Made by a program: the position numbers and the translations under genes. Shown in pieces: positions 36,618-46,914 of a stretch of 64,000 bases of DNA. Location: positions 1,426,001 through 1,490,000 of the forward strand of contig NZ_CP124614.1 of the NCBI RefSeq assembly GCF_029958905.1, given 5' to 3'. The notes under the pieces are model-generated. The model was not told where the DNA came from and did no database searches. It worked only from the letters and a program-made list of their open reading frames with translations. The stretch is from Vibrio sp. YMD68 (GTDB lineage: Bacteria > Pseudomonadota > Gammaproteobacteria > Enterobacterales > Vibrionaceae). How positions within the stretch are numbered: position 1 is the stretch's first letter; every line of letters begins with the position of its first letter.

Positions 36618-39600
36618 CTAGTTATTTGGGTCTATGTCAGGCAGTCCGTCAACGTCATTATGATGGTGTAAAGAATCATCAAAAGATGGGTTATCGGTAT
36701 GGTGAGACAGCCCATCACTCATACCATCGTCAGTTTGCTCGGCCCCAGAAGCACTCTCAGCGTCACTGAAAATGATATCGATATCCTGCGCCATTGGCTT
36801 ATGGTGTAATGGTGAATCCATAGACGGTGCGTCAACATTAATACCCAGAGCATCTAGATAGGCATGGGCACCAGAGCGTTGTTCGTGTTCACCTATCGCT
36901 GTATGTTCCAGGTTTGCCGTCACCTCATCAAAACTAAGAGTAACTTCATCAGGGGTGCCGAAAGAGGCATCCGGTTCATCCGCTTGGCTCATGCCGGGTG
37001 CTGGAGGAGGAGGCGGCGGAGCGATTGGCGATAAATCCATGCCAGTTAGTGTGGTTTGGTCAATGTGATGTCCGCTGTTTCCATGGACGGATTGCGAATG
37101 CAAATGCAGGTGCACCGCGACTTGTGAGTTTTGATCGCCTCCTAAGGTTAAAACAAACGAGTCGGTTTCGTCTGTACCACTACCGTATGAGCCTCCTGTA
37201 TGTGTTTTAACGACCCCTGAAGATTGTTGGTAATCGTAATTCAACTCTCCCGTTGCAGGGTTGACATGCAAAGTGCCGAATTGCCCATGTAAGTTCGTCA
37301 ATGAATGCCCATGACCATCCGATATTCCCCAGCCTGTCATTGACGTAGGGGTACCTTGGTGAATAATTGGCGGAATTCCGATTGACGCATGTAGGTCCTG
37401 GTTGCCTGCACTGCCGGTAATTTTTGCAGGGGCAACTAGGGTGGGCATTGGTGGAGCATCGCTGTGTCCATCAATACGCATTTCAATTTCTTGAGTTGTA
37501 ACGCCCCCGTGCCCATCATCGACCAAAAGTGAAAACTTATCGGTCAATTGTTCACCATTGTTTAAAGCATTAACATGGCTATTGCTGTTATTAAGTGTGT
37601 AGACCCAAGTTTGTGTATTGCTGTTATAGGTAACCGAACCATACTGTGGCTGATGTTGGCTATCAATACTGACAGAATGTTGATCGCTATGATCAACATC
37701 GCTAATCGTTATCTGCCCTGATACATCACGATTGGAATCTTCGCTGATAACATGAGGGCCTTGCTGTACCTCTGTTACGATCGGTTTATCATTGGTGCCG
37801 GTGACTTTGATGACAATATCTTGTGCGCTACCGTCTTTACTGTATACCCGGTGAGTGACCAGTACTTCTTCGTTGGCTGAAAGGTGTTGTAGTTTGTCGT
37901 TATGCACATCGTATGTCCAAGTGCCATTGGCTGAGATATGCAGAACACCCCCAAAAGGGTCATCGATCTTTGTTCCCGTACCATATCGAAATCCTTGTTC
38001 ACCTGCATCGGGGTCATTGACAAAAATATGCCCGTTTACTTCAATAACATCATTGTTATTGTTATTTAAGAACATGCCTTTATCTTCAATAACCTCTCCT
38101 TGCAACTGGCCAGAGAAGGTGGCGCTATCTGCCACCGCTGCCAGATTCATGGTTGCGTTGGCTGGTGTCACTCCACCATGGCGATCGGTGACATCATAAC
38201 TAAAGTGCACATCTCCGTTGTAGTCTTTTTCTGGCGTAAAGGTGAAACTGCCATCGGCATTGGTGCTGATTGAACCATGGTCGGCGCTTAAGTGGGTGGC
38301 TCTTAGCCAGCCTTGATCGTTGCGGTCACTATCACTGGCATGGGCTAACAAATCTTGTTGGGTTAATATAACCTGTGTATCTTCACTGCCTTGGGTCAAC
38401 ACAAGTCCACTGGTTACAGTTGGTGCATCGTTACTACCGTGTACGATGACAGTGACCGTTTTACTTACTTTGCTTCCATCAGTCGATAACGCTTCAATGG
38501 TGAAATGCTCGTTCCACTCATCACCTTGCCCTAAAGCACCTGCTTTTGCTTCATCCACCACGTAGTGCCAGTGACCATCGGTATCAACTGAAAACTCACC
38601 ATATTTGCCAGCAGTTTGGGTGACAGTCCAACTTACAGAGTCATGTGTGTCAGTATCATGTGCAAGTAGCTGTCCTGTAATTTGTGCACCCGAGTTTTGA
38701 TCTTCAATCACATCACCAAGATGATTGGGTGAATTGATAACAACGTGGTCTTCGGTGCCTTTAATTTCGACAGATAAGGACTGGCGAGTGCCATCTGGCG
38801 CAACTAAAGTGATACTTTCGTGTAAAGATTCTCCTTCTTTTAAGCCTTGAATTGAAGTGTTTGTATTATCGCCGTTATAGAGCCAAGCGAGTTCACCTTT
38901 GTGAGCGCCAGAGGCTACAGTGATTAATTCAAATTTACCATATTGAGTATCAATATCGATGGGCGATCCGACTTGCCAAGAGTAGGTATTCCCTCCAAAT
39001 TCAATGTTAACGTGATCGACTTTATTGTCAGTATCGGTAATCGTCAGTTGATGCCATTGTGACATTGAATAACTATTGCCGCCAAAATTACCATAAGAGC
39101 TCACTCCTGGGTCAACATCTTCTTTGGCTGCTGCTGTGGTAATTCCACCAAATACTGTATGGTCATCGACCGCTGCTAAACTGGTCGTTGCCCCTGTATG
39201 TGTAATACCACCATGAGCATCTTTGACGTCATAGCTAAAGTGCACATCACCGTTGTAATCTTTCTCTGGGGTAAAGGTGAAGGTGCCATCGGCATTATTT
39301 AAAACAGAACCGTGGTCGGCGTGCAGATTTTCAATAGTCAGCAGTCCGGCATCATTTTTATCAACATCGACGGTATTCGCTAATAGTTGCGCGGTGGTTA
39401 AGGTTTGACGCGTATCTTCGCTACCATTTGCAAGTACAACTTCAGATGAGCAGTAAGGGCGATCGTTACTGCCATGAATGGTGATAACAATGTCATGAGA
39501 TGTCCCATCTTTTGAATAAACGGTAATGGTATCGGTTAGGGTTTGGCCTTCGCCTAGCTGGTCAATTGTCGATCCTCTGTTGGACGCGTAGCCACCTTTA

Positions 39601-42600
39601 ATGCGTACACCGCCAGCATCAGCATAATAAGTCCATTGACCATTTTCTTGCAGCAGTAGGTCACCAAATTTACCCGAGTAGGTAAAGCCGACCCCGTGAG
39701 TGTTGAAGGCTGCTTCGCCGGAATCCACGTCTGAAATGGTTAATGTACCACTGGCATACAGAGGGTTGCGGCCAAGGTGAGCCATACCCGGTTGTGCATA
39801 ATCAGGAGACATGTCTTTACCAGCGGAATTTTCGGTAACACTGCCAGTATCGACACCTGCGATGATCGCAGAGTCGTTGCTACCTTGAACATTTATTTGA
39901 ATATGTTGTGTTGCTGTAGAGCCATCACTTGAAATAGCGACAATATCAAATCCTTCTGTTTGATTTTGTCCCGCCGTTAAGTGCTGTGCTTTGGTAGCAT
40001 CTAATTGGTAATGCCAAGTACCATCTTTAGCGACACTGAAACTGCCAAAATTACCGGTTAAATTCTGCGTTTGAAAATGCACGCTGTCATCTTTATCAAC
40101 ATCGTGTGCTTGTAATGTGCCCGATAGGGAGGTTTTTTGATCTTCAATGGCAGTGCCTATCGATGCTGTTAACGAATCAGGAGTATCGATAATGACGCTA
40201 TCTTCTGTGCCTTTAATCGTCGCTGTAATAGGAATTCGCGTCCCATCGGCGGTGATCAATGTCATGTGATCGGTGAGACTTTGACCATCTTTTAATTGTT
40301 GAATTTCAGGGTGATTATTATCTGCGATATAACGCCATTTATTATGTCCATCAACGCCATGAGTGGTGACAAATGAACCGTGAGCCCCCTGTAAAGTCAT
40401 TGCAAAATTGGCGGGGACGCTATGCTCAACACCATTAATTTCAATTTTGACAATTTGTGCATCTGCTTGAGCATCGGTGTCAGTAATATCAAGATTTTTC
40501 CAATAAGAAGTTAACGTATCAGAAGAGGAACCGCTAAGATGATCTTCAATCACTTCGTTGCTAGATAGCGCACTCGCAAGTACTGAAGCATCATTGACAG
40601 CAACTAAATTGATCGTTGCGTCTGTGTGCGTAGCCCCGCCGTGGCGATCAATGACATCATAGGTAAAGTGCACATCACCGTTGTAGTCTTTTTCTGGCGT
40701 AAAGGTGAAACTGCCATCGGCATTGGTGCTGATTGAACCATGGTCGGCGCTTAAGTGGGTGGCTCTTAGCCAGCCTTGATCGTTGCGGTCACTATCACTG
40801 GCATGAGCTAACAAATCCTGTTGGGTTAATATAACCTGTGTATCTTCACTGCCTTGGGTCAACACAAGTCCACCGGTCACAGTTGGAGCATCGTTACTAC
40901 CGTGCACGACGACAGTGACCGTTTTACTTACTTTGCTTCCATCAGTCGATAACGCTTCAATGGTGAAATGCTCGTTCCATTCATCGCCTTCACCTAAAGA
41001 TATCGCTTTAGATTGATCAACAATGAACTGCCAGTTGCCATCAGCATCAACCGAAAACTCACCATATTTGCCAGCAGTTTGGGTAACAGTCCAACTCACC
41101 AAGTCATGGGCGTCAGTATCATGTGCGAGTAGCTGCCCTGTAATTTGTGCACCCGAGTTTTGATCTTCAATCACATCACCAAGATGATTGGGTGAATCGA
41201 TAACAACGTGGTCTTCGGTCCCTTTAATTTCGACAGATAAGGACTGGCGAGTGCCATCAGGGGCGACTAAAGTAATACTTTCGTGTAAAGATTCTCCTTC
41301 TTTTAAGCCTTGAATTGAAGTGTTTGTATTATCGCCGTTATAGAGCCAAGCGAGTTCACCTTTGTGAGCGCCAGAGGCGACAGTGATTAATTCAAATTTA
41401 CCATATTGGGTATCGATATCGATGGGCGATCCGACTTGCCAAGAGTAGGTATTCCCTCCAAATTCAATGTTAACGTGATCGACTTTATTGTCAGTATCGG
41501 TAATCGTCAATTGATGCCATTGTGACATTGAATAACTATTGCCGCCAAAATTACCATAAGAGCTCACTCCAGGGTCAACATCTTCTTTGGCTGCTGCTGT
41601 GGTAATTCCACCAAATACTGTATGGTCATCGACCGCTGCTAAACTGGTCGTTGCCCCTGTATGTGTAATACCGCCATGAGCATCTTTGACGTCATAGCTA
41701 AAGTGCACATCACCGTTGTAGTCTTTCTCTGGGGTAAAGGTAAAGGTGCCATCGGCATTTGACGCAATTGAACCGTGGTCAGCCTGTAGGTTTTCAATGG
41801 ATAATTTGCCAATATCGTTGTCATCAATGTCGGTAGTATTGGCAAGCAATTGTGCAGAGGTGAGGACAATTTGGCTATCTTCTAAGCCATTCGCTAAACG
41901 TACTTCAGCTGTTGCGACGGGGGCATCATTGGTGCCGTGAACGGTCACTGTGATATCTTTATGTGCACTACCATCGATAGATTCCACGTTAAATATTTTT
42001 TGATAGCTTTCGCCAGCACCTAGATGTTGTAACTTGTCATTATCAATCGTGTAAGCCCAATGACCTTGTGCGTTGATATTGAAATGTCCACCATCGGCGG
42101 TAGTGATATTTTGCGCGATAAAACCGGCTTGGTCATGATCTGGGTCGATCACCTGTAACGTGCCGCCTGCACGAACTTGGTTAGGCGTACTTCCTGGTGA
42201 AAGCTTGTCTTCATAAGCATTTTCATTAAAGCTTGAATATTTGCCGAGTTCTATTTTTGCTTTATCATCTTCACCAATAACTTTAACCATTATGGTGAGT
42301 TTTTGACCATCGCTAGTAATAAACTCATAAGGGATTTCCATCGACTCACCAGCATGTAGGCTACTAATGAGATCATCTGCATGGCGATTAGTGCCTGCAT
42401 TTAACATGAATTGATAAGAGCCATCAGGCCAGATATTAAGATGCCCAGGCTCAAATCCTTGTCCTAAATAAGTACCGCTAAATTGAGAGAACTGAGTGTG
42501 ATCACCACTATCAGGATCGATAAGCTGAAGGTTGCCTTTATAGGCTGTGAACTGACTATCGATCGCTTGTGTTTCGGTTAACTGAATAACATTAGATACC

Positions 42601-45395
42601 AGTGTGGCTTTATCATCAGTACCTACAATAGTGAGCGTAGCGGTTTGCTGTGTACTCCCACCATGACCATCTTCTACTTGATAGGTGATAGCCACCTTTT
42701 GCGACTGACCATTTGCTAAATGATTGAATGCGGCATCAGTAGAGTCAACAATCAACGTATGCCCATCAGCACCTAAGGTAATGCCCGTTGGAAGTTGGCC
42801 CGACTGAGGCTGACCATCAATGGCATATTCCAGATGGCTGATGGTTAACGCATCACCTTCCTTATCGGTTGCGCCCAATAGCAGATTTATGATGTGATGG
42901 TTGTCAGTACCTTCAGTTACACTGTCAGTCAAAGGCGTAACATCAGGGTTATCGTTTACCGCAGCTAAAGTCGTGCTAGCACTTGTATGGGTTACCCCTC
43001 CATGAGCATCTTTGACGTCATAGCTAAAGTGAACTTGACCGTTGTAATCTTTCTCTGGGGTAAAGGTGAAGGTGCCATCGGCATTATTTAAAATAGAACC
43101 GTGGTTGGCGTGCAGATTTTCAATAGTCAGCAGTCCGGCATCATTTTTATCAACATCGACGGTATTCGCTAATAGTTGCGCGGTGGTTAAGGTTTGACGC
43201 GTATCTTCGCTACCATTTGCAAGTACAACTTCAGATGAGCAGTAAGGGCGATCGTTACTGCCATGAATGGTGATAACAATGTCATGAGATGTCCCATCTT
43301 TTGAATAAACGGTAATGGTATCGGTTAGGGTTTGGCCTTCGCCTAGCTGGTCAATTGTCGATCCTCTGTTGGACGCGTAGCCACCTTTAATGCGCACACC
43401 GCCAGCATCAGCATAATAAGTCCATTGACCATTTTCTTGCAGCAGTAGGTCACCAAATTTACCCGAGTAGGTAAAGCCGACCCCGTGAGTGTTGAAGGCT
43501 GCTTCGCCGGAATCCAGGTCTGAAATGGTTAATGTACCACTGGCATACAGAGGGTTACGGCCAAGGTGAGCCATACCCGGTTGTGCATAGTCAGGTGACA
43601 TATCTTTACCAGCGGAATTTTCGGTGACACTGCCAGTATCGACGCCGCTAATGACTGCATTATCGTTAGTGCCATTAACGGTGATCGTAATTTGATGGGA
43701 AGTACCATCGGCCGAATGCACGGTGATGGTATCGGTGGCTGTTTTACCTAGCCCTAAGGCTTGCACCGTTGGGTTAGTATTGTCTAAGTCGTAGCTCCAA
43801 TCGCCATTGTCTTTGAGGTGTAAGGTGCCCAGCGAGCTTGTAATATCTGTATCTGAAAAGTGCGCTTCACCTTTGTCGGTATCGGTGATGGTGAGCGTAC
43901 CGGAGGTTTGCAGTTGCGACTCTTCGGTCACTACACCGGCATTGGTGCCAGAAATCACAGCGCTGTCGTTGGTGCCGTTTACGGTAATGGTAATTTGATG
44001 TGGCGTGCCATCGGCTGAATACACGGTAATGGTATCGGTGGTGGTTTTTCCTTGACCTAACGCTTGAACGGTTGGGTTGGCATTATCCAGTTGGTATGTC
44101 CAACTCCCTTGTGAGGTTAAGACTAAGGATCCCAACTGGCCGAGAAAGTTCCCCGCTTGAAAATGGTCTTGTCCCAAATCTGAGTCGCTAATGTCGAGTT
44201 TACCTTGCGCCTGAATATGAGAGTCTTCCGTTAAAACTGCCGTATCAGTGCCGGACACTACAGCGTTGTCATCGGTGCCTCCAATCGTCATTTCAAGCGT
44301 TTGTGGTGTCCCGTCTTTGGTGTGAATAATGAATGTTTCATGGAGGCTGGTTTGGTTCACTAAGGCTTGAATATCTTGACTCGAATTTTTAGCTTGATAT
44401 TGCCAGTGTCCTTGAGCGTCAATAGTCAGAGTGCCGTATCGTCCTGTAAGAGTTTCGGGAGTGACAGAGCTTTCATTTTGATCGGGATCGATAACATCGA
44501 TTTTACCGTTGGCTTGCAAGAATCCGTTTGCGTCTACGTTGTGATCTTCTGTTACAAAACCGAGTAAATCGCCGGACACAGATGGAGTATCTTGGTGCCC
44601 GGTTACTGGGATTTGAACCACAAGTGTTGAGCCGTTTGAAAGATGCAGCGTAAATGGATCTGTTCCATGTTGAAGCTCTTGCAATGAAATATATTGAGGA
44701 GAGTGTGGGTCGAGAACAAAGACATATTTGCCACTTTCATCGACATGCAGTTCTCCGTATTTTCCTTTGATGGTTTCGGCAATAAATGTCACCGGCGCAA
44801 AAGTCGTTGGTTGTGCTGTATTTGTTGGCCCCGGAGTGGGTGTGCCAGAAGGTTGGGCGTGTTCATTAGTAATAACAGGCGGTGAGACCGATGGAACATA
44901 ATGCACTTGCGGATGAGAGGCAACGGACAGATAACGAGAGGAATGAGATCCCCCGGTTTGGTTTGCAGCGGCTGTTTCTTGAATCGTCTCATCAGTTTCA
45001 TTATGGCTGCTACTGCTAGCCTTGTGTGATTCTTGACGATTTTCTGTGCTCATTGCCTCTGTTGTTTTTGGACCATTTGTTCGTTCGGAAATGCTCTCAT
45101 CGTGTCGGTCGTTCAAAGAGTCGGCAGTCTTGTGGTTCTCTTCGTTACTTTTATTAGCCGAAACAGCATTGGCAGAAATATCATTAGCAGAAACAGCCCT
45201 AGCAAGAGAAGGCAAAATAAGCAGTAACGATTGAGATATGGGTACATTGATGCTGAGTGCTGAACTCACTCTGACTTTTTTATCTTTGCGTTTTTTCCCG
45301 ACGCCTGCACTGCGATTTGCTGGTGTTGTCTTCGTTGTTGTCTTCGTTGTTTTCTGAGGTCTCTCAACCTTGTTCTTCTCTGCCATTGGTTGCAT
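36618..45395 (-). CDS. Giant VCBS/cadherin-like repeat surface protein (2925 aa), likely type I secretion substrate
   Basis: A predicted secreted adhesin. Residues 1-70 are basic and Thr-rich with one hydrophobic stretch (SQSLLLILPSLARAVSAN) and SAN repeats; 80-200 are a low-complexity Ser/Glu/His linker. From about 210 to 2650 there are many VCBS-type units ending in GTNDxA, GSNDAP or GTEDxV, with five cadherin-like units (TFTPEKDYNG, YDVKDAHGG). Near the C-terminus are a PPPPPPAP hinge and an acidic Asp/His-rich tail that could carry the secretion signal. No RTX nonapeptides, LPXTG or autotransporter domain were found. The facing ABC-ABC-HlyD operon is the likely exporter. ATG 45386 is an alternative start. 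Internal near-identical duplications are listed separately. Confidence 0.88.
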   Translation of the reverse strand: MQPMAEKNKVERPQKTTKTTTKTTPANRSAGVGKKRKDKKVRVSSALSINVPISQSLLLILPSLARAVSANDISANAVSANKSNEENHKTADSLNDRHDESISERTNGPKTTEAMSTENRQESHKASSSSHNETDETIQETAAANQTGGSHSSRYLSVASHPQVHYVPSVSPPVITNEHAQPSGTPTPGPTNTAQPTTFAPVTFIAETIKGKYGELHVDESGKYVFVLDPHSPQYISLQELQHGTDPFTLHLSNGSTLVVQIPVTGHQDTPSVSGDLLGFVTEDHNVDANGFLQANGKIDVIDPDQNESSVTPETLTGRYGTLTIDAQGHWQYQAKNSSQDIQALVNQTSLHETFIIHTKDGTPQTLEMTIGGTDDNAVVSGTDTAVLTEDSHIQAQGKLDISDSDLGQDHFQAGNFLGQLGSLVLTSQGSWTYQLDNANPTVQALGQGKTTTDTITVYSADGTPHQITITVNGTNDSAVISGTNAGVVTEESQLQTSGTLTITDTDKGEAHFSDTDITSSLGTLHLKDNGDWSYDLDNTNPTVQALGLGKTATDTITVHSADGTSHQITITVNGTNDNAVISGVDTGSVTENSAGKDMSPDYAQPGMAHLGRNPLYASGTLTISDLDSGEAAFNTHGVGFTYSGKFGDLLLQENGQWTYYADAGGVRIKGGYASNRGSTIDQLGEGQTLTDTITVYSKDGTSHDIVITIHGSNDRPYCSSEVVLANGSEDTRQTLTTAQLLANTVDVDKNDAGLLTIENLHANHGSILNNADGTFTFTPEKDYNGQVHFSYDVKDAHGGVTHTSASTTLAAVNDNPDVTPLTDSVTEGTDNHHIINLLLGATDKEGDALTISHLEYAIDGQPQSGQLPTGITLGADGHTLIVDSTDAAFNHLANGQSQKVAITYQVEDGHGGSTQQTATLTIVGTDDKATLVSNVIQLTETQAIDSQFTAYKGNLQLIDPDSGDHTQFSQFSGTYLGQGFEPGHLNIWPDGSYQFMLNAGTNRHADDLISSLHAGESMEIPYEFITSDGQKLTIMVKVIGEDDKAKIELGKYSSFNENAYEDKLSPGSTPNQVRAGGTLQVIDPDHDQAGFIAQNITTADGGHFNINAQGHWAYTIDNDKLQHLGAGESYQKIFNVESIDGSAHKDITVTVHGTNDAPVATAEVRLANGLEDSQIVLTSAQLLANTTDIDDNDIGKLSIENLQADHGSIASNADGTFTFTPEKDYNGDVHFSYDVKDAHGGITHTGATTSLAAVDDHTVFGGITTAAAKEDVDPGVSSYGNFGGNSYSMSQWHQLTITDTDNKVDHVNIEFGGNTYSWQVGSPIDIDTQYGKFELITVASGAHKGELAWLYNGDNTNTSIQGLKEGESLHESITLVAPDGTRQSLSVEIKGTEDHVVIDSPNHLGDVIEDQNSGAQITGQLLAHDTDAHDLVSWTVTQTAGKYGEFSVDADGNWQFIVDQSKAISLGEGDEWNEHFTIEALSTDGSKVSKTVTVVVHGSNDAPTVTGGLVLTQGSEDTQVILTQQDLLAHASDSDRNDQGWLRATHLSADHGSISTNADGSFTFTPEKDYNGDVHFTYDVIDRHGGATHTDATINLVAVNDASVLASALSSNEVIEDHLSGSSSDTLTSYWKNLDITDTDAQADAQIVKIEINGVEHSVPANFAMTLQGAHGSFVTTHGVDGHNKWRYIADNNHPEIQQLKDGQSLTDHMTLITADGTRIPITATIKGTEDSVIIDTPDSLTASIGTAIEDQKTSLSGTLQAHDVDKDDSVHFQTQNLTGNFGSFSVAKDGTWHYQLDATKAQHLTAGQNQTEGFDIVAISSDGSTATQHIQINVQGSNDSAIIAGVDTGSVTENSAGKDMSPDYAQPGMAHLGRNPLYASGTLTISDVDSGEAAFNTHGVGFTYSGKFGDLLLQENGQWTYYADAGGVRIKGGYASNRGSTIDQLGEGQTLTDTITVYSKDGTSHDIVITIHGSNDRPYCSSEVVLANGSEDTRQTLTTAQLLANTVDVDKNDAGLLTIENLHADHGSVLNNADGTFTFTPEKDYNGDVHFSYDVKDAHGGITHTGATTSLAAVDDHTVFGGITTAAAKEDVDPGVSSYGNFGGNSYSMSQWHQLTITDTDNKVDHVNIEFGGNTYSWQVGSPIDIDTQYGKFELITVASGAHKGELAWLYNGDNTNTSIQGLKEGESLHESITLVAPDGTRQSLSVEIKGTEDHVVINSPNHLGDVIEDQNSGAQITGQLLAHDTDTHDSVSWTVTQTAGKYGEFSVDTDGHWHYVVDEAKAGALGQGDEWNEHFTIEALSTDGSKVSKTVTVIVHGSNDAPTVTSGLVLTQGSEDTQVILTQQDLLAHASDSDRNDQGWLRATHLSADHGSISTNADGSFTFTPEKDYNGDVHFSYDVTDRHGGVTPANATMNLAAVADSATFSGQLQGEVIEDKGMFLNNNNNDVIEVNGHIFVNDPDAGEQGFRYGTGTKIDDPFGGVLHISANGTWTYDVHNDKLQHLSANEEVLVTHRVYSKDGSAQDIVIKVTGTNDKPIVTEVQQGPHVISEDSNRDVSGQITISDVDHSDQHSVSIDSQHQPQYGSVTYNSNTQTWVYTLNNSNSHVNALNNGEQLTDKFSLLVDDGHGGVTTQEIEMRIDGHSDAPPMPTLVAPAKITGSAGNQDLHASIGIPPIIHQGTPTSMTGWGISDGHGHSLTNLHGQFGTLHVNPATGELNYDYQQSSGVVKTHTGGSYGSGTDETDSFVLTLGGDQNSQVAVHLHLHSQSVHGNSGHHIDQTTLTGMDLSPIAPPPPPPAPGMSQADEPDASFGTPDEVTLSFDEVTANLEHTAIGEHEQRSGAHAYLDALGINVDAPSMDSPLHHKPMAQDIDIIFSDAESASGAEQTDDGMSDGLSHHTDNPSFDDSLHHHNDVDGLPDIDPNN
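38200..39297 (-). repeat. Internal duplication A, copy 2
   Basis: About 1.1 kb nearly identical to 40663-41760, at a constant offset of 2463 bp (821 codons). A roughly 70-bp patch near 38520-38590 differs between copies; the rest shows only scattered changes. Confidence 0.9.
39211..39860 (-). repeat. Internal duplication B, copy 2
   Basis: About 650 bp nearly identical to 43000-43649 at a constant offset of 3789 bp (1263 codons). It covers the unit with NSAGKDMSPDYAQPGMAHLG and the start of a cadherin-like unit, and abuts duplication A copy 2. Confidence 0.9.
40663..41760 (-). repeat. Internal duplication A, copy 1
   Basis: Partner of 38200-39297. It encodes the unit from SLAAVDDHTVFGG through GSNDAP to the next FTPEKDYNG. 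Confidence 0.9.
43000..43649 (-). repeat. Internal duplication B, copy 1
   Basis: Partner of 39211-39860; reading frame preserved in both copies. Confidence 0.9.
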
Positions 45396-45660
45396 CCATG
45401 AATTCTATTTAACCTTATTTTAGTTAAATACAAGAATGGCGTTTTTGCGAACTAATTCTCTAATTATTAACAGAATTAGTGAATAACAGATGGGTTATCT
45501 TATTTTGATGAAAAGCAAGGTGAAATATTGAGAAGTTAAAGGTAAAAGGTAAAAGGAGAAATGATGGTTCCTTTCGCTCAAACTCATGATGGAATTTGAG
45601 CGAAAGCCGTTATTGAACAAAAGATGTTATTGAGTAATAGAAATGAACACCGTTTGTGAT
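45396..45660 (-). promoter_or_regulatory. Upstream region of the surface-protein gene
   Basis: 265 bp without a gene. It holds a perfect 12-bp inverted repeat (CTTTCGCTCAAA / TTTGAGCGAAAG, 45571-45606, 12-nt loop, no T run) and an AAGGTAAAAGGTAAAAGG purine repeat at 45537-45555. The palindrome could end the LRR-kinase transcript or bind a regulator of the adhesin. Confidence 0.4.
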
Positions 45661-46914
45661 CTAACCGGTGAATGCTATTTTTGCCGATTGTGACAGTGCT
45701 TTGAAGTCGTCACCATCAATGTCACCTGGTTTACAAATGCCAAGAAGATCGTCAATAAAAAAGCTGAGCGCTCTTGATTCGATAGCTTTAATTGCCTGTT
45801 GCTGCTCAAGGGGCAAGTACCCATAGGTTGACGCGGCACCAAAGTCGCCAAAGATCATATGATTGTCGCTGTTTATTAACACGTTATGCGCGTATAAATC
45901 TCCGTGGCAGACTTTGTTCTCGTGCAAGTGATTAAATACATCCGTCATCTGTTCAACAATCCGTTTTATCTCATGAATACCGAGCTGGAAATCGGGCTTA
46001 AATGTATCTCGTGTGCACGATTGCAAACTAGGCGCTAAACCTAAATTGAAATAGTTCTCTGGAATGAGTTCCATGACGAGCGAAAGAGAGTTCTCCTCAC
46101 TGACCTGAGCGATAGATTTAACAAGATTTGGGTGGAATCCTGTTTGCAAACAAGCGTGCAGTTCATCTTGCGGGTAACCATCGCTGGTGACTGCGCCCTT
46201 AAATACTTTAACCGCGACGTGCTTAGGGAAATCGTACTCTTCGTTCAACCAATCTGCGTGTGAAATGATGCCCGAGGCTCCTTGGCCCAACACTTGGTTT
46301 AATTGATAACTGTCAGAGCTCACTTGCGGAACTTGGGTTGTTAGCTCGTTATTTTCACAAAAAGGGTTGCCAGCGAACGCGAGCCAAGCAAGGCGAGGGA
46401 GTGCCAGTAACGGCTTGGGAAATTCAGTTAACTGGTTCGCCGATAAACGAATCAGCTCTAAGTTGTTCAATTGGCTTATTGAGTCGGGAAGTTGTTGTAT
46501 CTTATTGCCAGCTAATGCCAATTTTTGCAATCGAGGTCTATCGCCAAGCGCAGAAGGCAGGACTTCGATGTCATTATCCGTCAGGATCAACCAGCGAAGC
46601 CGCTTAGGAAGTGAGTGCTCTGATACTTCGGTGATTTGGTTGTCTTTAAAACCGACCATTTCAAGTTGAGGGCAACGGCCAAGCACCTCTGGAAGGTGAG
46701 TGAACTGGTTTTGTGAGGCAAACAAAATTTTGAGATTAACCAGTTGTGATAATTCACTAGGCAAATCACTTAATTGATTGTTAGAAAGGTCCAAGATTTC
46801 GAGAGTGTCGGCCAGTTGCAAAATCTCTAATGGAAATTCAGTCAGTTGCTGTGACATTGTTAGGCGTTTAACGCCTTTAAGCTGACCATTTTTTAGTTGT
46901 TCTATTGTGTGCAA
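45661..46914 (-). CDS. Leucine-rich-repeat protein kinase fusion
   Basis: A 417-aa cytosolic protein. Residues 15-185 hold about seven LRR units (LEILDLSNNQLSDLP, LRWLILTDNDIEVLP, LQKLALAGNKIQQLP). Residues 203-400 form a small eukaryotic-type kinase domain with glycine loop GQGASG (210-215), Lys236 in VAVKVFK, catalytic loop HGDLYAHN (337-344) and DFG (357-359), so all core catalytic residues are present. Start is a TTG at 46914 with AAGG 7 nt upstream. It has no signal peptide or membrane helix. Targets are unknown. Upstream and downstream genes are on the same strand but separated by about 250 bp. Confidence 0.88.
   Translation of the reverse strand: MHTIEQLKNGQLKGVKRLTMSQQLTEFPLEILQLADTLEILDLSNNQLSDLPSELSQLVNLKILFASQNQFTHLPEVLGRCPQLEMVGFKDNQITEVSEHSLPKRLRWLILTDNDIEVLPSALGDRPRLQKLALAGNKIQQLPDSISQLNNLELIRLSANQLTEFPKPLLALPRLAWLAFAGNPFCENNELTTQVPQVSSDSYQLNQVLGQGASGIISHADWLNEEYDFPKHVAVKVFKGAVTSDGYPQDELHACLQTGFHPNLVKSIAQVSEENSLSLVMELIPENYFNLGLAPSLQSCTRDTFKPDFQLGIHEIKRIVEQMTDVFNHLHENKVCHGDLYAHNVLINSDNHMIFGDFGAASTYGYLPLEQQQAIKAIESRALSFFIDDLLGICKPGDIDGDDFKALSQSAKIAFTG

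Noticed and set aside
36618..45395. RTX toxin
   Set aside because: No GGxGxDxxx nonapeptides and no toxin, MCF or cysteine-protease domain were found; it is VCBS and cadherin-like.
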